This document shows positions 1 through 10,105 of a stretch of 64,000 nucleotides of DNA, piece after piece. The stretch lies in contig NC_044024.1 of NCBI RefSeq assembly GCF_900496995.4, positions 17,052,698 to 17,116,697 on the forward strand, written 5' to 3'. How positions within the stretch are numbered: position 1 is the stretch's first letter; each line of letters opens with the position of its first letter. The notes under the pieces were generated by a model. The model was given only the letters and a program-made list of their open reading frames with translations, made no database searches and had not been told where the DNA came from. The DNA comes from Aquila chrysaetos chrysaetos. Its lineage: Eukaryota > Chordata > Aves > Accipitriformes > Accipitridae. The translations under genes and the position numbers were made by a program.

Positions 1-615
1 ACTACTGCAAAACCTTCTCGGAAATTCGAAGGAGATAACTAATGATTTGCTGATCACTCGTAAATGTGTTTCTTGTCCAAGTGATTCAGCTTGGGTGCCT
101 GTCTGGTATAGTTCCCCCCCTATTTAGTTTCTCTGGTTCGGCTGTTGGCTGTCCAGATGAGTTGTTTCCATTTGGCAACAGGACAAAAACGATGAACGGA
201 GTCCTGAGTGGGAAGGTGTAAACTAGGCAAAATTGTTTGGAAGTAGAGTGCATTGTGCAACAGCAGCTTTCATAAACAACTTGACACAACATGTTAAAGT
301 GCCTGAGACCATGTGTGGTGAGAACGAATGACTTCCCCTCAGTCCTAACACTGTCATGGCATTTTCTTTTGGTTACACCAGGCCTTCAAATGAAGCGTGT
401 GGTTGCTTGAGCCAGATAGCTTGCGTAAAGTGGTACTGTATGAACTACCTAATGAAGGTCTAGAGACAAATGTAAATCTTGTCATGACCTTTGTGTTGCT
501 GTTTTATTTTTAGAGACATTTATACTCTGCAAACTACTACTAATGGTTTACCTCAAATTGGAAATGTGCTTTTATTTGTTTAAGGCAGAAAATAAAATAC
601 TCTTGCATAATGGTT
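1..615 (+). other. probable 3' UTR end of an upstream gene (PGRMC1 by synteny)
   Basis: No coding exon is recognised here. The stretch is AT-rich and ends with a canonical AATAAA at 591-596, followed by a T/G-rich downstream element (about 608-625), which is what the end of a plus-strand mRNA looks like. In human Xq24 the gene before SLC25A43 is PGRMC1, transcribed in the same direction, so a PGRMC1 3' UTR is the natural guess. That assignment rests on gene order alone; no PGRMC1 protein sequence lies in the window. Confidence 0.4.
591..596 (+). terminator. poly(A) signal AATAAA
   Basis: Canonical hexamer followed within 30 bases by a GT/T-rich stretch. It plausibly ends the plus-strand transcript entering the window from the left. 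Confidence 0.5.
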
Positions 616-3600
616 GTATTTGGTTTTATTTACTGCAACTAAATGTGATACTTAATCCCCCAACATTTCTGGTTTTATATCGTCTTTCTCCAATGTCTTA
701 ATGTTATCCAGTGCATAGATTGAGTATAACATGTTCTAAGTGAATGCCTGTAAATGCGGTTCTGTAGTGTAACTTTAACAGAATATTAAATATAGAACAT
801 GTTTATGTTGTATAGTATGCTTTGCTGTTGCAAAAACAGAGTTAGGCATAAAACGGTCCAAGTAGTTGTTAACACTGTGCAAAAGCTGGAGCTTTGGAAG
901 GCTGTCATGTAGTGGAACTAGGCTAGGCTGTAACCTACCTTTCAGTGGACCCAACCATCTGACTCTTAAGTTAGTCCATAACATACCCTGAGGAACTGAA
1001 CACTATTTTAAGTATTAATCTGTACATTACAACATGATGCATCACAAAGAACAATAATAATAATAAATAAAAAGTACACAGAAAACTGGCAGTAACGTAA
1101 GACAAAGCTTAACATTAAGCATCCGTGCCTCTTGGGAAGGAAGTATTACACTTTGGTAAGACCACTGCTTTTTCAGAGAAAGCAAAGAGAATTTATTGTG
1201 AAAGGGGAAGAAGCGAGTTACAAAAGCAGTGGTTTCATGAAGCAGCACGCACAAATTTTATTTTCTTCTAAACTGCTGGAGAAAATGGATGGGTTTTAGC
1301 TTCTTTTTTACTCTATTCATTGCCACTTGATCCCTTCCTTCAACAGTGACTGGCTGGAATGATGAAGCAAAAAGAACTGTGCCAGGCAGCTTATCAGAGT
1401 GTACGTTAACCAAGTAGGACACGATGACCAACAAAGAGCAGAGACTGTCAGCAATCTACCTCATCTGAAGTGTCCAAACACCCGTTACTTGTGTGTGTCT
1501 GTCACGAAGGCATACTTGAGAAGCTCTGGGACAAGTCAAAACAATTGAGTAGTATCTCATTTCCAACCAGTTCTGGCATACTGCCAACTGCTTTGAAAAA
1601 TTCAGATATTCTTTTATCTGGACTCTACCTGCTCTTAATATCTTTATTAGCTCTTACTTCATGCTGTTTCAGTTAAACAAAAAAACGTTCAGTAATGAAT
1701 GCTTATGTCGAAAGTTACGCAAGGGGTTTTACAAAAGGTGAGGCGTTCCTATGCATTGCCTGGAATCTCTGGATTAAGAAGAAAGGGCTTTATATCGTAA
1801 TTGCTGTATTCTTGTATTTCAAGCAGATGGACTGATGTAATAATGGGCATTGTGTATTTCTGCTTTAAAAACAGCCCGTAGGATTTTGATTTCAGCGTTC
1901 AGCACGAGGTACAACCAACAGGCCATGTATTTCCAGCTTAGTTCAGACAGCTCCCCTGAGAAGACTTCCATTCTCACTAGCTCTATTAGGAGGCATTTTC
2001 ATTAGTTCTGTGCAGAAAGTCAGATTTGATTGCAGGATCTGCAGTCTCAGGGCCCTGCTTCATACATGTCAGAGTAAAGAGTGTTGCCATAAAACAACCT
2101 CTTGAAACGCCAGCTGGGTACAACAGCACACACCAGGCTCAAACTGAAAGGTGTGAAATTATGCCAGCAATGTTACACATTTCCGTTGCTGAACTCTATA
2201 AATGCTGCTTTTAATGCATCTTTTCACCTTTTAAATGTTCTAATTGTCTAAACATTCTGTAGCTTTCACACTTGAGATGTGACATTTATTCCTCTATTGA
2301 AATTTAATCTACAAAGCTACGTATTTTAAAAGTTTTAAAGCAAACTGGTTTATGTATCTTTAACGATCAGCCTTCAGGATAATAAATAAAACTATACTGA
2401 GCAGCCCAGCGTATGAAGGGATAGGGCTCAAAATAAGTGTGTTGATAGAAAAAGTAAGGCATTAATATTAAAGCACCTGAAAACAGGTTCTAAATAATGC
2501 CTCCAGTAAACAAACAGGAAACACAAAAGTTCTGTTTCAGTATGAAGATTACAATGGTGTCTCACATTTTAAAGTGCACGTGTATTTTATTTACTAACAA
2601 TGTTTTACACGGAATGAGGGCTTGGAGATAGAGGATTTGCTTTATCATTTTCAATCAATATAGGTGAACGCAAGGAGCAATTACAGAACTGGTGTATTTA
2701 TTTGTTATTGAGTATTGTGACAACATATTGATAAAACACTAGAAATTTACACCAAAGGAAATCTTTAGTTCCTGCTCCCCCAGATTAACAAAAAGAAATA
2801 CTTCCTCACCTGTAATCGAAAGGCCTGTCTCATGGGAAATGGGTACTTATGGACACAGAACGGTCTATAGATTGACAGAAGGGGAAGTTTTGTCATCTTT
2901 AATCCGCAAATATTGCATAGAGAAAAAACACCCTTGGTATGTCATATCAGTGCAACTGAAACATTTTACATGGTCAACAAATACAATAGTTGATCTTCAT
3001 TATAACTGTATAAAATACTAAAAAGGAGACTTAAGAGGGGCATAAATGTTCTCCAAAATAGTCAGAAAATACTTCTGTCAAGAAAATAAGATCTTTTTAG
3101 ATAAAAGTAATAGATTAACAGTACTTTGAGTAGCAACCATTTGTCATTCATGACCCTGAAAAGGCACTCGGCATCTGAACATGTGAACAGAGAAGACTGA
3201 TAAAACCTGGCTTAGATGCCTGTAGGAATCGTCAGTATTGAACATGGGAGGAAAACCTAGCTACGATGAACAATTACAATTTATTTTTTTTATTACTATT
3301 TATTAGAGCAGAAGTTACAAACATGGGTAAGATTCTATGTAATGAAGGCAACATTATCACATTAACTTAGTATACTGACATGTAATAAATAAAGCATACT
3401 AAAAAGAAAGCTGAAATAATCAGTGTATTGAACTTAGTAGGACTGGTCCTCTATATCTTGCTAAGGGACTTTGTCCAAAAGCAATTGCGGCCATCTTCTA
3501 AATATAGCCAGCTGAATAAATATGGATATAACTCAAGCTCCTAGACTGCATTTCCACATTTTTACCTACATGCAGCACAAATCTGACAACATTTCACAAT

Positions 3601-5068
3601 TCCTCTGGAAATTATTTGTAAGCAAACTCATACTAAATAGCTATCTCGCTACATGTGCCTTCAAAACCTTGTGAACAAATTTTCAACCTGCATGTATATG
3701 GGGACTGTCAGCATGCTGACAAGCATCACCCTTTCACTACCTAACATTCAGAGCTTTGCTTAGACAATCATTCAGATTCCTGGAAGCACTACATCTACTA
3801 CTAGCACAAGTTCAGTGAAATCCTTCCTCCCAAAGACCAGCAAGTTTTCAGAAACACCTCTAGAATTGTGAATAGAAAACAAGCACTTTTCCAGTGTGGG
3901 TTTTACAGAAGATGGGATTTTTTTCATATTTGGAAATCTATTACTTCCCACGATTGAGTATAAATGTCCCCCACACCTTCCAGTCCCATCATTTTAACAG
4001 TCTGATTGAGGAGGCACTTCATATGCTTGCTCTAGGATTTCCATAACTATGTTTTTTTCCAATGACTCGTTATTACTAAATATTTTAACTTTGATATTTA
4101 CATGGTTCCCTACATTTAATCAGAGTATAACACTGCAAGATCTCAATCTGTACCCTTTCAAATTCTTAGCAACTGGTCCATGAAAGTTTGTCTGGTCCTG
4201 GGGGAAGTTTTGGTCCTCTGTTATCCAAAAGGCAAACACAGATTCTGGTTTTGTGGCTCACTACACCAGTTAGATACTCTAACTGAAGGAATTACCTAAG
4301 CAAAAATCCCCCAGTATTTCGTATACCTTTTAACGGTCAAAGGGCTTTCTTCTCCCACTTCTATATAAAAATTTAAAAGCTATTATATAGTAGCTGTTCA
4401 GCATCCTCTTCTGGGCTCCGCTCCACAGAAAGTATCTGAGCAGGGGTTTGTCTGAATTATCTCAAGAGGAAATAGAGGGCATCCTCTGACATCTGCATCC
4501 ATCTCTCTTCTCAACGTTAATTTCCTCTCATCTCCTGTAGATAAGTACATTAAAAAGTTACTTGAAATTAGTTTGTCAGTGACAGGGAGAGAAAGGGTAT
4601 GGGGAGGTAGCTGTAAGGTATCCACCAACGAACTGGAAGCATAGTAAATTGTGAAAGGGTTGTGAGTAACAACAGCCAGAAACATAGCAATCCTGTATGG
4701 AGATCAGATTACTACGTATATATAAATTCACTAACTTCAGACAGTACTTCCCACCCAGATGTACCACATATTGAGTTGCCTAACATTTTGTCTAAAGCCT
4801 GTTCAGTTGTTAGCATGCATGTTATTAACAGAATAACCACCTATCTGCTAACTAACAAATACTGCTCTCCAACTGCAGCTGTGTGTAGTGTTTCTGAGCT
4901 AAACTGAACAAACTTTTAACTGCAGAGAAGTTGCACTCTTTTTTTATGCCATGTTTATACTTTTTAAAACTCTCTTTAAAAACACTCTACCCTTCATCAC
5001 TGCAAGAACTGTGGCAACTAACCTCACCTGCCAGAGACCTGTCAAATTCAGTCACCTTAGTTCTGGTG
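616..5068. other. AT-rich non-coding stretch, probably intergenic plus AKAP17B 3' UTR
   Basis: No exon with recognisable protein similarity was found on either strand. Open frames here are 95 codons or less and look like chance. The right-hand part probably carries the 3' UTR of the minus-strand AKAP17B gene. Several TTTATT motifs (minus-strand AATAAA), for example around 2585 and 3285-3305, could serve as its poly(A) signal, but none stands out. Confidence 0.4.
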
Positions 5069-6601
5069 TCACTCTCTCTCACCTGTCCTCTGGAGGGTCT
5101 CCTGAAGTGGTGAGCCATCACGAGGGGTAACATCTGGTGCTGTCATGGTGGTGTGAAGTGTCTTGAATTTCACTTTTTTGTGGAACATTTTCTTACATTT
5201 TCTTTGTATCTTTCTGAGTGACTCCAGCTGCGTGCAACTGTCCATCTCTGAAAAGCCACATTCATCAGATAAAAGATTAGAAGAAAGCTTTTTTCGCTTT
5301 TTCTTCATTTTGCGAGCATTTCTCTCCTCTTCCCTCGATTGTCTCTCACCTTTCTGTCCTCCATGTCTTAATTTACTACTAGACCTCTTGCACGACTTTT
5401 TAAGCTTATGTTCACACTGCCTTGCCAAGCCCTCATGGACAGAATCAGAACAGAAGCTACATTTGCTGCTTTCCTTCTCTTGACCTTCCAGAGTTACATT
5501 TTTAAGGTAAACCAGTAATTTTCTTTCCCCGGCTCTTGCAGGCAAGCACCCTGTATTACAATTGCTGTAAATTTCTTCACACCTTCTTTCTGTTCTCTTC
5601 ACTGAGCTGCTACATGACTCTCTAAAGTACTCAGAATCACTGATCTCTTCCAACAAATCCTTTAATCTGCAAGCAGATCTATGTGTTTTGTGTGGTACAG
5701 TACCTTCATCGCTACCATCTTCTTGTTTGAATTCCTTATCATGAGTAACAGCAGTGCAATCCAAAGAATGATTCAGTCCAGCACGTGGTAAGTTATCAAC
5801 AGCGTGTGAGTCATTCCTCTGCACTTGCAACTTTTTTGCAAGCCTACCCCCATAGGCCTTGTTTTCTAACACCGACTCTGTTGATTCAAGTTCCGCAACA
5901 GTGATCACCAGTCTATAATTATCATCACTACTACAAATTCTCTTGTTGAAGTTTTGTACAGGACTCACTTCCCTGAAGTGCTGACCATGTTTGTTACTCA
6001 AGCTTATGTCAAAACCACTATTATCATCAGACACCACTCTCTTCCACCAGGACTTGTTCGCAGTGGTTTTTGGCTCTAAGCAAACACGTGCATAGCCCGG
6101 TGTCTGATAGTAGTTTAGTAAATAATGGATGAATTCATCAGTCTCATAAACCTTTTGCTTTTTGCAACTGTCTTCATCAGACACTGTCTGCGTGTGAACT
6201 ACGTTCAGTGTTGGGTAGTCCCTTCCATCGAGAGATTCGATGACCCTGCAGTCTTGCGTAACTGTAATCAGTAAAGATCCACAGCCAAAGGAGTTGTACA
6301 CATCTCTGCCAGGCAATCCATCAGAACTCGGGGCTGTACAGGGATCATTTAAAATCGTCCTGACTATATGACAAGTAGATGCATGGAAGTTACTCACATC
6401 TCCTTCCTTGCTACATAAGCTGCTACCTTTTGGGGTTAATGGGCACTTAAATTCTTCCTTATGTTTCAACTCTTTGTGCGTATGATAATGGGAGTTAACC
6501 AGTTCCTGATGTATGCCTTTTAATGCTGTTTCAGAAAAGGAATCGTCCTTCCTTACGACCAATGAAGGATCCACTTTTTGACTTGCCAACTGCACAAAAT
6601 C
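5069..6601 (-). CDS. AKAP17B: AKAP17B large 3' coding exon
   Basis: The acceptor is a pyrimidine-rich tract ending ..TTTGAAG, joining codon GAT (Asp) at 6601 in phase 0. This matches the phase 0 donor of the preceding exon at 7900. The frame stays open for 510 codons, long for chance in DNA of this composition and evidence of past or present selection. The protein starts [14 protein letters not shown]. It contains a segment with [17 protein letters not shown], a plausible amphipathic helix and hence a candidate kinase-A RII docking site (inference), and ends in a Lys/Arg-rich stretch around [14 protein letters not shown] that could be a nuclear localisation signal. An ATG at 6637 opens the same frame earlier, but its 12 codons are intronic. 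A strong donor-like GACAG|GTGAGAG at 5083 lies just before the stop, so a further 3' exon is possible. Confidence 0.65.
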   Translation of the reverse strand, partial: DFVQLASQKVDPSLVVRKDDSFSETALKGIHQELVNSHYHTHKELKHKEEFKCPLTPKGSSLCSKEGDVSNFHASTCHIVRTILNDPCTAPSSDGLPGRDVYNSFGCGSLLITVTQDCRVIESLDGRDYPTLNVVHTQTVSDEDSCKKQKVYETDEFIHYLLNYYQTPGYARVCLEPKTTANKSWWKRVVSDDNSGFDISLSNKHGQHFREVSPVQNFNKRICSSDDNYRLVITVAELESTESVLENKAYGGRLAKKLQVQRNDSHAVDNLPRAGLNHSLDCTAVTHDKEFKQEDGSDEGTVPHKTHRSACRLKDLLEEISDSEYFRESCSSSVKRTERRCEEIYSNCNTGCLPARAGERKLLVYLKNVTLEGQEKESSKCSFCSDSVHEGLARQCEHKLKKSCKRSSSKLRHGGQKGERQSREEERNARKMKKKRKKLSSNLLSDECGFSEMDSCTQLESLRKIQRKCKKMFHKKVKFKTLHTTMTAPDVTPRDGSPLQETLQRTGERE

Positions 6602-9600
6602 CTTCAAATAAAAAGTCAGGAAAGTGATTATGTACATTTATTGAGCGCTATAAAGAGTGCTAACTGCAAACTCATAAGCAAACAGTCCCACAGTCAGAAG
6701 AATCACATAGGTGAGGGATAAGTTTGGCTTAGTTCAGAGCTCGACTGTACAATCTCACTATTCCTCAGTTAGAACTACAGATATTTCATCATCTCCAAAA
6801 GCTGCATTCTCAATTAAATAAGAAAGTGGTCCTTTCAACCAATTCATCTATCTCACTGCAACTGCATAAGAAAATATTTATTCTTTGTTTGATCACAGCA
6901 TCACAACAACTAGTATTGCAGGCAACAGTAAAATTACTACGCTTTTGCAGATCAAATATTTTATTTGGAATAAATTGCTTTATTATACATTGTTTTAAAT
7001 GGGTCCAAATACAACCAATCTAAAGCTTTCCAAGTGGTGAAACCCAGGAAATGGGAGTTTATTTAACACATCACCTTCATAACTTAAGGCAGCCAATGTC
7101 AGATGTTATGGGGCCCTAAAAGTCATGTAGAATAGCAAGGCTAGCCTCTGACTTCAACTCTTAGTAAATTATAGTCCTTTAGAAATCTTTAGCATTAAGG
7201 ATTGGGGAAAACATACACTTGTTAAAAGCTGCAAGCAAATTTTTGCTTAGCAAATAGTGAAGACAAAGCCATGTTAGCACCCCTGAGAGACAAAGACCCC
7301 TGTTTTCATTTTAAATTTTCTTTTTTTTAGCCCAAAGCAGCAAAATAAACCTCTGAACATTAATCTGTATGAAAACACTCAGATTTTTATCACTCCTCTG
7401 CTGACTTTCCCAAGACGTTAGCTGAATCAAACTGGAATAAAACTGATAGCTTAGTCTCGGCCACAAAAGAGAGGCTATTAGAAATGCAACTGGCATAATC
7501 CGTGCCAATTTAATTCTCTCACTTGCAGACGTGAGACCAAAACAAGCAGAGATAGCATCATTTGCATCCCCGCCCCGAAACTCCTTGTTTGCAATGCTGG
7601 ATCAAGTCTAATAGAGCTGATACAGCCCTCCCAGCCCTATTTTTACTCAGTAACGACAAGGCCTCGTACAAGCATCAAAGGCAAAGTTTCTGGGTGGAAA
7701 TGCACTACCTTTGCTCTCAGGGCAAGACTGAGAGCAGACTGTCACAAGACTCTGAGTCTTGACCTCAGGCCTTCTCAGCGTTCGGTCAGTCCCCAAGGCA
7801 TTCTTCTGAATTAGCATCAAGACATCAAATGTCTAGCCAATTATTCAAGCTCTAATAAATATCCTTCAAAATTTAAAATATGTTTTAAAATAGTCTTACT
7901 TTCACACGGTTTAACAGCACTGTAAGCAGTCTGACAGACTCCACTCTTCTCTGAGCTAGCAGGGATTTCCTTTCTTCCCATTCAGGCATATTCTCTGGCC
8001 ACTGCTGTTCTTCAGCTGGTACCTTCTGCTGCTTTGGGGGATGTTTCTCATCTCCATCTATCTGCCTCTCTTCTCTCCTCTCGAGCTTAGCTTTCTTTTT
8101 TCTCTCTTGAACTTCTTTTCATCACCACGTCTTTTTCTAGGTAATTATCAATATGGGACAATTTAGATGACACTCGTTTTACATTCCGAGTCCTGGGGAA
8201 TTGGATGCAAGTCTTTGAAGTCCTAATAATAAGCAACCAGTCGCCAACAATCCACGTGTGGCTAACAAGGAATCTTGTTTGTTAGAATAACATGTTTGAA
8301 AAAACATGGCACATAGATGACATGCATCCAACTGATGCACATATTTAGAAAGTTCTTTGTCTCTTCCAATGGTTTATGTTCTAGGGTTTTCTTTATAAGC
8401 ACAGCCAAGACAACAGAGTCACATCATCATTTGTCTCCAAGGACACAGCTAGAGACTAATCATTTGGATCTAATTCTTAAATTAATAAACCTCCCCTACA
8501 GATTAGTATGAGGGTCCCATTTAAGAGATATTACACGACTAATTCGGGGATGTTGTAGTTATTGCTGAGCAGTGCTTACACAGAGCCAAGGCCCTTTCTG
8601 CTCCTCACCCCACCCCACCAGCGAGGAGGCTGGGGGGGCACAAGGAGTTGGGAGGGGACACAGCCGGGACAGCTGACCCCGACTGGCCAAAGGGATATCC
8701 CAGACCACAGGACGTCATGCTCAGCATAGAAAGCTGGGGAAGAAGGAGGAAGGGGGGACATTCAGAGTGGTGGCGTTTTGTCTTCCCAAGTAACTGTTAG
8801 GCGTGATGGAGCCCTGCTTTCCTGGGGATGGCTGAACACCTGCCTGCCCTTGGGAAGTGGGGAATGAATTCCTTGGTTTGCTTTGCTTGCGTGTGTGGCT
8901 TTTGTGTTACCTATTAAACTGTCTTTACCTCAACCCACGAGTTTTCTCACTTTTACTCTTCCAATTCTCGCCCCCATCCCACTGGAGGGGAGTGAGCGAG
9001 CAGCTGTGTGGGGCTTAGTTGCCAGCTGGGGTTAAACCACCACAAGCTGTCACTACTTTTTGGAAACCTTGTCCTGTAGAAAGCAGATCTACTGAACAAC
9101 CAACGTGACACATCACAGAAAACTCCAAAAAATTCAAGGAACAAAGTGTTCACCAAGTAAGTGTTTAAACTTTTTTTTTTTTTAATTTTTTGAATAAGAA
9201 GGTATTGACAATGGAAGCATAGCAATGTTTTCAGAGACCTAGTATTAGAGTTGCTATGCTCCGCATTCCAAGTGTTGGGTTTTTTTTAAGATATGAAGGT
9301 GTGTAACATGCTTAATTACTAGTGACAGTTTAGGATGCTATCCAAACAGATATCTACAGAATTAAAACTTCATTATACTACTATTACTCATATACAAAAT
9401 GTAAGAATGCTGCCGTAAAGATAACAATGAAAAAATGACACGTAAAAAGGGGTAGAGGGAAAGATGAAAAGGTGTTCATCTCTAGTTTTATCTCTAGTTT
9501 TTGGACCTTCCAGTCAACTGGAAGTCACCTATAAATGTACGTTATATTCATTTTACTTCAGGGCATAAAGACATTAATTTGTGATGTTGCAGCACAGAGC

Positions 9601-10105
9601 AATACAAAAAGCCCACATGCAGAATCTTAAGCAATCGAGCTTCAGAGCAATTTGAGAGCAACAGCTCTCCAATTTCACTCCAGGCCTGCAGAATCCTAGT
9701 ATAGTCCAATCTGAAAGGGACCTTGGGATGTCTTTAGTCCAACCTTTCTCATAACCCAGACCCCTCCATCTGATGCCTTACACACAGAATTATCATGATG
9801 CTTTTCTTTCTAACAGTTACACATAAACTGAAAACTACATAGTACTGCTTCAAGTTCTCCGACTCCTGTTTCCTCAAAGCCTGGATTTTTACAGTAGCCA
9901 CTCTCTCTGGATTTTATTTGATATGAGGCAGTACAACAAATCTCAAGAAAATGGGACATTCTCTAAAAATACACTCTCACCTTTCAACCCCCTCTCTTTT
10001 TTTCCCCCTTTTTCGAATGTGCTCCTGTTCTTGCAGCTTTAGTCTTTCCAGGCTTCTCTTCCTTGTAGCTCCTTCACTAAAATGTCTGGTTTTATCAAAA
10101 GTCAC
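5069..10105 (-). CDS. AKAP17B: A-kinase anchoring protein 17B-like gene, partial model (three exons)
   Basis: AKAP17 proteins (AKAP17A, also called XE7/SFRS17A) tether protein kinase A and associate with splicing speckles. Three consecutive minus-strand exons are recognised: 9981-10105, about 8136-7900, and 6601-5069. The first begins [12 protein letters not shown] and continues into a charged coiled coil with [10 protein letters not shown]. The second ends with the family hallmark [19 protein letters not shown], close to the AKAP17A segment preceding its kinase-A-binding region. The third is a 510-residue tail with a basic Lys/Arg/Ser-rich region near its end. Splice sites are canonical. Synteny (Xq24 carries AKAP17B, a pseudogene in human as I recall it) agrees. 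Two oddities: the middle exon needs a one-base frame correction in an A6 run at 8096-8101, and the N-terminal domain exon was not found upstream. It may be an active gene with an assembly error, or a decaying one. Confidence 0.65.
7900..8136 (-). CDS. AKAP17B: AKAP17B coiled-coil exon with apparent frameshift
   Basis: The 3' part reads, in one frame, a charged segment including [14 protein letters not shown], then [14 protein letters not shown] and [11 protein letters not shown], followed by a clean donor GTAAGA at 7899. It is phase 0 into the next exon. Upstream of the A6 run (8096-8101) that frame hits a stop. The frame that fits the phase of the previous exon reads [11 protein letters not shown] from an acceptor TAG at 8137-8138. 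An alternative acceptor CCCCAG places the start at 8192 and reads [13 protein letters not shown] in yet another frame. In both cases a one-base change in the A6 run is needed to connect with the conserved 3' part. Either the gene is broken here or the run length is a sequencing error. Confidence 0.6.
8551..9044 (+). mobile_element. solo LTR of an avian endogenous retrovirus
   Basis: About 494 bases running from TGTTGTAGTTATTGCTGAGC to GGGTTAAACCACCACA, a family I recognise as widespread in bird genomes. Family landmarks are present: a GC-rich 5' part, a decayed TATA site (CATAGAAAG, near 8725), a TATTAAA poly(A)-type signal near 8910 followed by T-rich sequence, and the terminal GGTTAAACCAC. 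No internal gag, pol or env reading frames lie alongside, so it is a solo LTR. No convincing target-site duplication is seen at the chosen ends. It lies in the intron between the 7900-8136 and 9981-10105 exons of AKAP17B, in the opposite orientation. Confidence 0.8.
9686..9775 (-). repeat. degraded CR1-type LINE 3' tail
   Basis: The segment AGAATCCTAGTATAG..CAATCTGAAAGGGACCTTGGGATG..TAGTCCAACC resembles, on the minus strand, the 3' end common to bird CR1 elements (GGACCTT..CCAACC with ATTCTATG-type termini). It is short and diverged. Confidence 0.5.
9981..10105 (-). CDS. AKAP17B: AKAP17B internal coding exon
   Basis: The acceptor is TTCTTCTGTGACAG before 10105 and the donor is GTGAGA after 9981. 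The 125 bases start in phase 0 and encode [12 protein letters not shown], then [20 protein letters not shown], then a Lys/Arg-rich end. The order of a VxFDxTxH motif followed by LERxKLQE is the signature at the junction between the RNA-recognition-like N-terminal domain and the coiled coil in AKAP17A. The exon ends in phase 2. Confidence 0.65.

Noticed and set aside
6602-6637. ATG at 6637 as start of a single-exon 522-residue protein
   Set aside because: The first 12 codons coincide with a pyrimidine-rich acceptor; the preceding exon at 7900 joins in phase at 6601 and carries AKAP17 signatures.
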